Shown here: one piece after another, positions 55,700 through 64,000 of the stretch
How positions within the stretch are numbered: position 1 is the stretch's first letter
How the letters are laid out: each line of letters starts with the position of its first letter
Source: Darksidea phi
Taxonomy: Eukaryota > Ascomycota > Dothideomycetes > Pleosporales > Lentitheciaceae
NCBI GenBank assembly: GCA_030770425.1
Contig: JASJFT010000100.1
Span: forward strand, 1 to 64,000
Length of the DNA stretch: 64,000 bases
Direction of reading: 5' to 3'
The notes under the pieces: generated by a model
What the model saw: the letters and a program-made list of their open reading frames with translations, nothing else
What the model was told of the DNA's origin: nothing
Databases searched by the model: none
Program-made: the position numbers and the translations under genes

Positions 55700-56249
55700 G
55701 AAGAAGTGGGGATGAGCTGAGTGTAGTGTAATTGACGTAATGAGAGGTCAGGGAATGATGACCAGGGGTTCAGACACGGGTATCTCCTGATTGGGGGTAC
55801 ACTCTGCATTTTGCATAGACGGAAGGCTTCCGCTGGCAGTGGGAGGGAATGTGCCGCACCTAATGACCGCATCGTAATATTGATACCCCTTTTTACCCCA
55901 CCATTCTCTTGCAACCTCGCAAAAGTGTTCATAACCCCCTCGGTATACAGTACTAGTTCGAAAATGTGTTTGCCGAGCACCCCACCAAAACGCGACGCGT
56001 CTCAACACCTATACCAAAGCCATCTACAACATGCCCCCACAACGCTCGTTCGGTACAGAAATTAGTGGAAATCGTCGCCCTAGTGGAGAGCTATCTATCG
56101 ACGCGCGCAATAGTATTATTTCGAAATCTGAGGCTGGCGCACCTACGCTGAGTTCGGCGTCACGTTTCAAACTATTCGCAACACCCTTCGCAGATTAATA
56201 GTATTCTCCATATTTCGCCTTATTTATACCGTGTTATCTGTGCCCGCGA
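55700..56249. other. No gene recognised
   Basis: Convergent intergenic region with no motif. Confidence 0.4.
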
Positions 56250-56873
56250 TCAGCACTCGAAAGGGCAAACGGCCTCTCGCATCTATTCCGCAATTAGCAA
56301 GGTGCACTTCCCCAGCTCAAAACAACATACCCTAGTACGGTTGACAATTACCGAGTCGGCTGGCGTACAAGCATCTATCCAGCCCCTCAAACTATCCGAG
56401 TATTCCGTCCATTTCTCGTTTTTGCAGCGATCCTGGCTGCTATGATCGATGCCAGCGAACCAATACGTCATAATGTCCTTGCCTAGTTTTTCGCCCGATT
56501 GGAAATCCTGCTGGAACTGCCAGCGCATGTAGAAGTCGTTCGGACCTGTGATATTTCCGACCGAAGTCCATTTGGCCTCACTAGGAAGAAGGGCCTTGAT
56601 ATTGTAGTCGCCTGTGATAGGTGTGATGGGCGTTCTGTCCTTTTGCACAAAGTCGTAGAAGAGTGGCCAGGTTTGCACTCGGTTGTGGTAAGGGTCCTCG
56701 TAGATGCATCGCTGGTAGATGCGGAGCTTGAACTTGCAGCATTGGCCTGGTCCGCAGGAGTTTTGCGGGATGACGGTGTTTCCTCTGGATGCGAGGGTAG
56801 CGCGATCTTTGGGAGCGGCCTGGGTAGGGAGGAGGCATGTGGCGAGCAGCGACATGAAGATGAGTAGCACCAT
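56250..56873 (-). CDS. Small secreted protein, family S member 3 (191 aa)
   Basis: Exons 56331-56873 and 56250-56282, joined over a 48-bp intron (gtatgt ... aatag). The start is at the ATG before the signal peptide (LLIFMSLLATCLLPTQAA). The core begins GQCCKFKLRIYQRCIYEDPY, then TWPLFYDFVQKDRTPITPI, GDYNIKALLP, VGNITGPNDFYMRW and NRTR. The final exon encodes MREAVCPFEC. Without the splice, translation would run on to CTLLIAE. It is clearly paralogous to member 4, 0.4 kb upstream on the same strand. Secreted; function unknown. Confidence 0.78.
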
Positions 56874-57308
56874 ACTCGGTGACCAATAATAGAATCGGTA
56901 GAGTGGAAACGATCGGTCGGTTAGTGGTGAGACTGTGGAGCCAAGGGAGATTTGTAGCTGCAAGAGGCGGGTTGAACCATGCAAATGTTAAAAATACAAG
57001 GTTGGGTATTTGTCAAACACTCGATTCTAGCAATAGAAGTTGCTGGTTACACATTGGGGTTAACTTCGGTGTGAAAGAAAATAGTGCTGCTACAGCACAT
57101 TCGGACAGTACTGGGTCGACTAAGAAATCTCCACATTTTCCTTGCGGGGTTTCTGAACGTCTGAGATATAACCCAAAACACTTTGAAAAGCCCAAGAAAC
57201 GAAAATGTACTCCTTGGTACGACAACACGGTCTAAAAGGTTCCAAGATCCCACACAACCACTCCACATGTACTCTATCACCTTTCATACCTTTCCAACTC
57301 GAATTCTG
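56874..57308. other. Intergenic, between tandem paralogs
   Basis: No gene was recognised. It contains the promoter of member 3. Confidence 0.4.
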
Positions 57309-57913
57309 TCAACATTCGAACGGACAAATGACTTCTCCTCGCATCTAACACATATCAGCACGCAGTCTTTGCTATATATGAGAGAAACACACCTTGTGCG
57401 ATTGAACCAAGTCTGGCCCGCAAACCTGCACTTATCCCCCCAAGCCCTATGATCCTCCTCATACTCGGTCCAATTTCCATCCTGAAAATTGCAGGTCCTG
57501 CGGTCCCGATGGTCCTCGTAATAGTGCTTGTCCCTATTGTGCGTCCAATAACTCATTACATCCCAATACACACCTCTCCCAGACCTCTGCTCCTCAGCCC
57601 AGTGCCACCGCAGGTAGAAATTGTCTGGGCCGGTGATATTACCGACTTCATGGCTGGCGCATGATTCGCACACTTTCATGTTGTAGTCTCCTTTGATGGG
57701 GAGGATAGGTTGCTTTTCGGCGTCGGCGAAGTCGTAGAAAAGTGGCCATGTTTCGACGCGGCCTTGGAAGTCGTTTGACTGTGGGATACAGCGTTGGTAT
57801 ATGCGTAGCTTGAAGCTGCAGCAGTCCTTTCCTTTTCTACACGCGGAGTCCTCAGCAGCGGTGGCGACGACGTGTGCGGCGAGCGGCACATATATGAGGC
57901 AAATGAGGAGCAT
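57309..57913 (-). CDS. Small secreted protein, family S member 4 (about 186 aa)
   Basis: From ATG 57913 a signal peptide (LLICLIYVPLAAHVVATA) leads to KDCCSFKLRIYQRCIPQS, TWPLFYDFADAEKQPILPI, GDYNMKVCESC, VGNITGPDNFYLRW and NRTR, in the same order as member 3. The conserved last exon (57309-57344, MRGEVICPFEC) is present, but the usual GT donor at the NRTR position is out of phase by one base. A weaker donor (GTTTCT, exon end 57389) keeps frame and adds one Cys. If instead the intron is retained, the protein would end 33 residues after NRTR in unrelated sequence. The end is therefore less certain than the rest. Confidence 0.65.
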
Positions 57914-58465
57914 ATTAATGTCGATGCTGCAAGAGAATGGACAAGATCTGGCGGTAGATTTACCGAATGAGGGAAGACTTGCAAGGATAAATGCTATAGA
58001 AGCTTTTGGACAGCTGATGACTCAAACGAAAGATTCAAGGATTTTACGATCAGAATTGAATGTGGAGGGGAAATCCACCTTGATGAAGATTTACGTGCCG
58101 GAATCGTTCACAAAAGAGCTGCCTGGCAAACCTCAGCATAGAAAGACTAAGATATTGAAGTACTTACGGTCATGCAAGCACCCATCGTTATACAGTAATT
58201 CACTTGGCGAATCGCATATTGAAGACACGAGAAAAAGTACCGGAGCGAGCCGGTGGAGCGGGGTTTCTTTCGAATATTGTTTGTCGTAGTTGTGAATAGA
58301 ATTACGAAAAACACAGCCAGCCCAGGAGCCAACGTGGCGTCACGCCGGGTAGTGGCCTAAGCTTCTGGGGGAGGGGAAATCAAAATAGTATATCTAAGCT
58401 TTAACTATTCTAACCTAACTTAACTCTAACCTCGAGCTTTAACTACTCTAGCCTAACTCTAACTC
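57914..58465. other. Intergenic with taacct-rich stretch
   Basis: The left part holds the promoter of member 4. 58396-58465 has irregular repeats of tctaacct / cttaact leading into the 33-bp tandem repeats. Confidence 0.45.
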
Positions 58466-58558
58466 CTAGTCCGTACGACTTAACCCCAATTCTAACCTCT
58501 AGTCCGTACGACTTAACCCCAATTCCAACCTCTAGTCCGTACGACCTAACCACAACCC
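58466..58558 (+). repeat. 33-bp tandem repeat, three copies, upstream of the HET gene
   Basis: ctagtccgtacgacttaacc-type units start at 58466, 58499 and 58532, exactly 33 bp apart, with few changes. The array ends 30 bp before the HET start codon, so it lies in the promoter or 5' UTR. Confidence 0.85.
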
Positions 58559-58587
58559 CAACGTCCAATAATCTCCAATTAATAAGC

Positions 58588-60297
58588 ATGGCCATCCGGC
58601 TGATCGACACCGCCACCCTCTCACTCACGCCGTTCCTTGGTGATATCCCGCCGTATGCTATATTATCGCACACATGGGGCAACGACGAAATCTCTTATCA
58701 GGATATGATAGACATTGAAAAAAGTCAGCGCAATCCGGCCTCGAAGAAATATGGCTACACTAAGATTGTGGCGGCTTGTCGGCAGGCTAGTCAAAGGGGG
58801 TTCAGATACGTATGGGTTGATACTTGCTGCATTGACAAGTCAAGTAGTTCTGAGTTGAGTGAGGCTATTAATAGCATGTATCAGTGGTATTGGAACGCCG
58901 AAGTCTGTTTTGCTTTCCTTGTCGACTATGCCGATGCTGCCGCTCTCGAAATTGCCCTGCCAAAGTGTCGGTGGTTCAAGCGAGGCTGGTGTTTGCAAGA
59001 ACTTATTGCGCCGAAGAGGGTGGAGCTATATGATAGCAAGTGGAACTGTATTGGCATTAAGAGCGATATGGCGGCGCTCCTCTCAAACATCACGAAGATC
59101 GATGAGCAGGTGCTGGTTGACAGGACCCGGGTTGAGTCTGTACCGGTGGGCCGCAGGATGTCTTGGGCGGCCAGTAGAACCACAACCCGACAAGAAGACC
59201 TTGCTTACTGTCTTTTGGGCCTTTTCAAAATCAATATGCCGATGCTTTACGGCGAGGGTCCTAGGGCGTTCATCCGTTTGCAGGAGGAAATCATCAAGAC
59301 CTCAAGCGATCTCTCTCTTTTCGCCTTCTCTGGTCAACCAAGCCACAACTCCTACCCGACCCCCACTGTTAGCTTATCGGGGCCTTATTGCGGCTTGTTT
59401 GCGACATCGCCTAAGGACTTTGTGGGCTGCGGAAGCGTGGTAAATATGGGAACTAGCATCTACTGGAACGATGCATTTGCTCTAACCAATAGAGGCTTTC
59501 ACCTGCCGCGAGCCAAACTCCAAGTGGACCTGCGGCATGGTTTATACATTTTGCCATTAAACTGTTGGGTCTCAAAGTCGACAGCTGCTCACATACCTCT
59601 CCGAAAAGTTGGTCCTGGTCTATTTGCGAAAATTAATCAGACTGGACGCCAAAGAGTTCATGCGGCAAACGATCAGGAACAGGCGGCTCCCACTGAAGTT
59701 CACGTCGAGATTGAGGAGGCCTACATTGGCGTGAACATATCACCCTCAACACAATCCCAGCTCGAATCCTCAAGCGAGTATGCGGTCCGTGTCTCATGCC
59801 AGGCCTACCAATTATCCAAGGCGCTCCAAATATTCAGGCGCGTTCCTTCGAGCAATCGTTGGGATGCGGCATGTATGCAGTTGCTCACCAAAGGGGATAG
59901 ATGGGTGCAAGGTTTTTGGAAACTCTTCCCGAATCTTGCCAGGCCAATAGCCGGAACACAGGGAGTTCTGTTGAAAGGATCCTCTCCGTGTATTTTGCTG
60001 TGTGGAGTCGAATATCAGGAAGACTTGTCACGCCCTCGAGCGTGGGTACGGCTTTTTTCTGTGGAAGAATGGAGGAATCTCGAGGCGAAGTTTGGTATTT
60101 CAATAACACAAGGCAACGAGGCAAACCATCCTCTTGACACCGGAAAGACAGTCGGCCAGATCACAATGAACACAGCGTCAGCAAATCCAGTCACAATTAC
60201 TGCTACGATCTTGTTCGAGGATATCGTAGGGAGCCCATATTTCAGGCTTGAGCTTGAGCTCCATAATGGTTCGGTGAACAAAGAGATACCAGGGTGA
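58588..60297 (+). CDS. HET domain protein, HET-E/D N-terminal type (569 aa)
   Basis: A single exon, intact. The HET domain occupies residues about 22-170: PPYAILSHTWGNDEISYQDM, then RGFRYVWVDTCCIDKSSSSE, AINSMYQWYWNAEVCFAFLV and CRWFKRGWCLQELIAPKRVE. The standard follow-up region has RRMSWAASRTTTRQEDLAYC, then LLGLFKINMPMLYGEGPRAF and RLQEEIIKTSSDLSLFAF. The C-terminal 300 residues have no recognised domain; no NACHT or WD40 repeats follow. Proteins of this type can trigger cell death when unlike strains fuse. Such a role here is inferred from the family. A tandem repeat sits directly upstream. Confidence 0.9.
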   Translation: MAIRLIDTATLSLTPFLGDIPPYAILSHTWGNDEISYQDMIDIEKSQRNPASKKYGYTKIVAACRQASQRGFRYVWVDTCCIDKSSSSELSEAINSMYQWYWNAEVCFAFLVDYADAAALEIALPKCRWFKRGWCLQELIAPKRVELYDSKWNCIGIKSDMAALLSNITKIDEQVLVDRTRVESVPVGRRMSWAASRTTTRQEDLAYCLLGLFKINMPMLYGEGPRAFIRLQEEIIKTSSDLSLFAFSGQPSHNSYPTPTVSLSGPYCGLFATSPKDFVGCGSVVNMGTSIYWNDAFALTNRGFHLPRAKLQVDLRHGLYILPLNCWVSKSTAAHIPLRKVGPGLFAKINQTGRQRVHAANDQEQAAPTEVHVEIEEAYIGVNISPSTQSQLESSSEYAVRVSCQAYQLSKALQIFRRVPSSNRWDAACMQLLTKGDRWVQGFWKLFPNLARPIAGTQGVLLKGSSPCILLCGVEYQEDLSRPRAWVRLFSVEEWRNLEAKFGISITQGNEANHPLDTGKTVGQITMNTASANPVTITATILFEDIVGSPYFRLELELHNGSVNKEIPG

Positions 60298-60632
60298 TAT
60301 AGTCAATCTTGAATGTATAATGCTTGTATTCATGCCTAAGAATCTCGATAAAATAAAACTATCGATTATTGAAAATGGCTACGATTACTTATAATCGTAT
60401 TAACTTTTATTTGTTCCTGGAGCCTTATAGTTGTAAGACCTTAGGATTAGGGGATAAGCCACCTGGACTCAAGGGTAGCCGTTGAATTAACTAAGGGTAA
60501 GATTGATATAGTAAAGCTTTAAATTTTACTTTACCAGTTTTTAAATATTTATAGATTATTTTAGTATATACTTTATATAATAGCGTAGTTATATAATAGA
60601 GCTTTTCCTTTAAAAGAGAGAGTAGAAAGTAA
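60298..60632. other. AT-rich tract
   Basis: Very AT-rich DNA after the HET gene, with many TA dinucleotides, consistent with RIP. No gene is present. Confidence 0.55.
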
Positions 60633-61235
60633 GAAAAAGATAAAAAGTACTATTGTATTTACCACTTCCCTATTCAGGGGGCTGACTCGATCTATGTCTT
60701 CAGGCACAACGCCCTCTCTGGCCGGTGGTACTGGCGCTGTCTGGAACACGACGACACCGAAGCAGGCGCACTGGTGTTGCACCAACCGCCTTTACTGCGC
60801 GACCGGATGCTGAACGAGGAGCAGCAAATGTACCGCCAGGAGCAGAGGCTCTCGAGGACGCCTCCAGACAGCGTGCTCCAGACCGCACTGTATGACCGGC
60901 AGAAGTGCCTACTACTGCGCGAAGCGCTGATCCCCAATGTGCCAATCATCCTCGTTGAGACGCTGCGCCTGGTCCCGGATGAAGAGGGAAAGAAGATCAT
61001 CGATTGCAGATATATTGCGATCGGCGAGGAGGGCCGGGCCGGGGCCTTTAAGGATTGGGATTATCAGTCTGATATCATCCGTTTAGGGCATCCTGAAGCT
61101 GGTGAGTATGGAGTTGATATCAGGGATCTGATTCAGGATAGTGACTTCCACCCAGGAGGTTACGACTCGGAGATCAGCTCTGTGGATTTGATATCTACAA
61201 GTGAGGACGGAAGTACGGAGGACGAATGGGACTAG
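60633..61235 (+). CDS. 5'-incomplete unknown protein (about 190-residue 3' part)
   Basis: The frame is open from 60633 to TAG 61233-61235. A good acceptor (ccctattcag) at about 60677 suggests this is a last exon: GADSIYVFRHNALSGRWYWR, then EHDDTEAGALVLHQPPLLRD, VPIILVETLRLVPDEEGKK and an acidic end (SSVDLISTSEDGSTEDEWD). No matching 5' exon is found in the AT-rich tract upstream, so the gene is probably truncated. A shorter product from ATG 60774 is possible. Family not recognised. Confidence 0.5.
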   Translation, partial: EKDKKYYCIYHFPIQGADSIYVFRHNALSGRWYWRCLEHDDTEAGALVLHQPPLLRDRMLNEEQQMYRQEQRLSRTPPDSVLQTALYDRQKCLLLREALIPNVPIILVETLRLVPDEEGKKIIDCRYIAIGEEGRAGAFKDWDYQSDIIRLGHPEAGEYGVDIRDLIQDSDFHPGGYDSEISSVDLISTSEDGSTEDEWD

Positions 61236-61444
61236 CTCTCAGGTAACGAGCCTTTGAGAAGTTATACCTAGAGGGTATGGATATATCGCACTTTATTTCC
61301 CTTAGCTACTCCAGTTATTAACGCCCTACTCTCGTTAAATATCGACATTCTAGTTATCAACTAGAGCATTGTTGCGTTAGATCCTAGAGCGCGTAGTTGA
61401 CGACAAAGGCAAGGTTCCGTCGTGAAAGTATTTCATTTCTAATG

Positions 61445-62782
61445 TCACGGAATAGCTATGTATGGCGAGGAAGAACTCGTTACTTTTGCGTCTCTGAGCT
61501 GAAAGTCTACCAGTAAAACACGAGCCGCATACAAGGCAGAGACCGAATTATCACCAAGTGACTTCACTTTGTTGAACTCATTCTTGGCCTCCGCCGCTGC
61601 CATATTTGCTGCGTTCATTTCACCCTGAGTGGCGAGTATTTTTGCCTTTTCCGCCTGCCATTTAGTCTTTGCATGCGCATCACCAGCCCCTGGAAGGCTC
61701 TTTGACATCTCTTCGACTTGCTTTGTCAAGTCCTTCCCCGACTTTATAGCATCCTGCGCATTCTTTTCCTCAGTTTCTCGCGCCTGCTCATTTTGCTCCC
61801 TCGCCTTCTCCCATGCACGAATATCTGTCATTGCATATTTCATCTGCTTATCAGCCTTCTTGCAGCTCTCCAGAGCGTCTTCAGCTTCCTTGACTAGAAG
61901 CTCCGCAATAGTTTCCTCAGGCTCGTCGTCTTGTTCATCTCCACTATCGCTACCCTCACCTTGAGTATCCTGTCGTTAGTCACCAAGTCTATCCGCGTCT
62001 GCTTCTTTGATCCTCTTAGCCTTTTCCAAGACATTCTCTACTTCTTTCGTCATAGCGCCGATAGGAGTCGCAACATGATCCATAGCAGTCCAGGCCGGAT
62101 TCGATTTGTCGAAGAAGTCGGTCGCTTTAACACTCTGAGTCAACCTGAAATCGCGCCGTGCTTTCTCCACGATAGCGAGGGCTTGCTTTTCGTACTCTTG
62201 CGCCGTAGAAACGGCATCCAGTGCTCGATCCAGAGCAATCTTCGCCTGGAAACACGACTCGTCGACACTAATGGTGAGTTCCCGAACCGCTTCTCGGTGA
62301 TGGAGCAGGATGTAGTGCCATGCCGGGAGGGATGCCACAATGAGCCATACAAAGGAGAAAGGGAGTAGCATGTCAGCGACGAGGATCAACCCGAAGGTCC
62401 ATGTGCCCAAATAGGTATCGAATATGTTGATGAGAGGCTTCCATTGCAGATATGCGTACCGCAAGTGGCAGGAAAATGATGTAGACTTGTACACAAAAAG
62501 CAACAGCGTCACAGCGATGACAATGGTACTGTGTGGAAATACCTCCTTGGATGGAGAGATCTGGGTGTTGAAAAAGCGGGGCCAGGCGTAAAATGCGACG
62601 ATGAAGCTAACAACTAAGTTGGTTAGCGAAGGTTTAAAGTGGCACGTTCAGCTCTGTCGAGCAAATATACCTTTATGGTTTTCCGCCAAACGCATAATGG
62701 TTTGTAATAAGCCCAAGACCTCCTGCACAAGTGGGTTTGATTCAGCATCCCCAGAGAAACGCTTGGGCTGATTGGATTCCAT
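61445..62782 (-). CDS. Membrane-anchored coiled-coil protein (about 400-425 aa)
   Basis: Exon 1 is 62671-62782 and exon 2 begins at 62613 (55-bp intron). Membrane segments lie at VVSFIVAFYAWPRFF, IVIAVTLLLFV and FGLILVADMLLPFSFVWLIV. The remainder is a long charged helix suited to a coiled coil (ALDAVSTAQEYEKQAL, then AKTKWQAEKAKILATQGEMN). A TAA at 61976-61978 interrupts the frame, but it sits inside GACTAAC followed at once by GACAG, which is the form of a branch site plus acceptor. A second intron of 63 or 72 bp (donor GTCTTG at 62032 or GTAGAG at 62041) would remove it in frame. If that intron is not used, the gene is broken at residue 249. Function unknown. Confidence 0.6.
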
Positions 62783-63456
62783 GGCTTCGAATCAGTACGG
62801 CGTGAACTGTAAGTGTGTTCCGCTTCTTCGAATTCGAAAAGGGGAGATGGCTAGGTGTTCTTAGGCTAGTATGTGCGCCCGTGAGTAGACACTTCACGCC
62901 ATAATAATCGACCCGGCACTTCTGCGCGGGGACAATGTTCAGCTGAGAAGCTATTGAATTACTCTTATTAATATGCTCTCAAACCAATCGAGTAACTAGC
63001 CATACCATTTCCGGTGTTTCAGCCCAGCCCGGTACGCACCACGCCTAATCCGACACTTCGGATCCTGCCCATCTTACACAGAAGTAGGCGACACATCATC
63101 TTGCGCCGAAACACCCTTTAGGATAGGCCACTGATTAGCTACGTTCTCCCCGAGCCCATACATAGTCATGTATGCGGTGAAACATTAGGACAGCTTGAAG
63201 GAGGTTACTGACGCGTATTGATCAAACTCTGATCCTCAGTGATATCCCAGCGGTTGATTGATAATTACCGCCGAGACATGGGCAAGCGATTAACAATCAG
63301 TATGCAGACATGGTCCAGCCGTACATCTTATGCCGAGGCTCTAGACAATATGTCAACGCAAGCAAGAGCAAACTTTAACTGATACTTACGTCTTAATTCT
63401 TGTATTGCCTACTCTACATATCACCTTTCACTACGTCCTTTTGACCGAAGCTCGCT
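62783..63456. other. No gene recognised
   Basis: Divergent intergenic region. Nothing was recognised. Confidence 0.4.
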
Positions 63457-64000
63457 ATGGTTTCTCCACGATCACTCATTGCGAACATCCGGCGGAATGA
63501 GACCTCTTCAATACTCGGCTATGGAAGAATCTTCGAGTACGGCCCGCAAGAGTCCCAGACACATGGGGCATTCCGAACAATTTCCACAACAGCTCTACTT
63601 AGCCATTCAGTCGAGATTCAAGTTTGGGAATGGTCCGACCTTCGATACGGTCATCATGGAAACAAGAAACACAACTACCGGTCCTTCGTTGCGATATCCC
63701 ACGTATGGCACATGAGAGACCCAATCCTAGAGCGTATGGAGCAGAACGAGGACATCTTGACCGTCCAGACAGACTCGCAAAGCATGCCTCAATTTCGAAT
63801 GAGTTGGGAAGTACTCAGGACTATGGCAAAGCTAGCAAAGCACGCAAGTGTGGACTGGATCTGTCTAGATCTGCTGTGCATGGACGAAGTAAACAAGCCA
63901 GATCCGAGCTTCCCCAGCACAGACGATTTTGAGAAAGCATACCAGATTAGCAATATGGTCAACATATACGAATGGAGTGATCAGGTGGTCATCGTGGTCG
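63457..64000 (+). CDS. HET-like domain protein, 3' part beyond the window
   Basis: From ATG 63457 the frame stays open to the window end (181 codons). After about 85 residues comes a HET-type opening, SFVAISHVWHMRDPI, then AKLAKHASVDWICLDLLCMD and YQISNMVNIYEWSDQVVIVV. These correspond to the AxSHxW, WxxxDxxCI and M..IY blocks of HET proteins. The sequence is diverged (DLLCMDE instead of DTCCIDK), so it belongs to a more distant HET subgroup. The rest of the gene cannot be seen. Confidence 0.7.
   Translation, partial: MVSPRSLIANIRRNETSSILGYGRIFEYGPQESQTHGAFRTISTTALLSHSVEIQVWEWSDLRYGHHGNKKHNYRSFVAISHVWHMRDPILERMEQNEDILTVQTDSQSMPQFRMSWEVLRTMAKLAKHASVDWICLDLLCMDEVNKPDPSFPSTDDFEKAYQISNMVNIYEWSDQVVIVV

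Noticed and set aside
1..64000. CRISPR arrays, bacterial operons or ribosome binding sites
   Set aside because: The DNA is clearly fungal nuclear; the tandem repeats seen have no spacers of constant length.

Overview
The window comes from a nuclear chromosome of a filamentous ascomycete (Pezizomycotina, most likely a dothideomycete-type plant- or litter-associated fungus; the class is an inference). The evidence is many 45-60 bp introns with gtaag / ctaac / ag signals, family content (Zn2Cys6 factor, HET, DUF1996, DUF7726, GH43, LDB19, Irc6, SIN protein Cdc14, Gep4), a dispersed 5S rRNA gene, and strong marks of repeat-induced point mutation (RIP): AT-rich islands, C-to-T/G-to-A differences between repeat copies, and decayed genes whose stops are mostly TAG or TAA.

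Layout. 1-13.6 kb is a decayed accessory region: a MITE, a short-chain dehydrogenase with two internal TAG codons, a truncated alpha/beta hydrolase, an orphan BCS1-type AAA tail, an amidase relic, two further MITE-like elements, a 16-cysteine secreted protein, a DUF1996 secreted protein, a 23-bp minisatellite, a 5S rRNA gene and a frameshifted ATP-grasp relic. 14.7-17.9 kb holds a large intact Zn2Cys6 regulator flanked by inverted copies of one repeat, one copy RIP-mutated. 19-24 kb has a DUF7726 protein, two HET-domain fragments, an orphan protein with a PD-(D/E)XK-like core and a further relic. 24.3-36 kb is mostly conserved housekeeping DNA (methyltransferase, Irc6, SDR, SmD3, Gep4, LDB19 arrestin) with a tandem pair of small secreted proteins inserted. 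36-39 kb has no recognisable gene. 39-48 kb has a relic with three stops, two membrane proteins and a secreted GH43 glycosidase. 48.7-55.7 kb is core-like (membrane/F-box-like protein, Cdc14, PAP2-type membrane protein). 56-64 kb returns to accessory content: a second tandem pair of secreted proteins, an intact HET gene with tandem repeats just upstream, a 5'-less unknown gene, a membrane/coiled-coil protein and a second HET-like gene cut by the window edge.

Two observations stand out. Four small secreted proteins, in two tandem pairs about 24 kb apart, share an N-terminal Cys motif and end in a separate 33-36 nt last exon coding for a Cys-x-Phe-x-Cys terminus. The orphan at 21.5 kb has the strand/helix order and D...ExK residues of a nuclease fold and sits among HET fragments. 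Exon structures were worked out by hand from splice signals and reading-frame continuity; family names rest on recognised motifs, not on searches.
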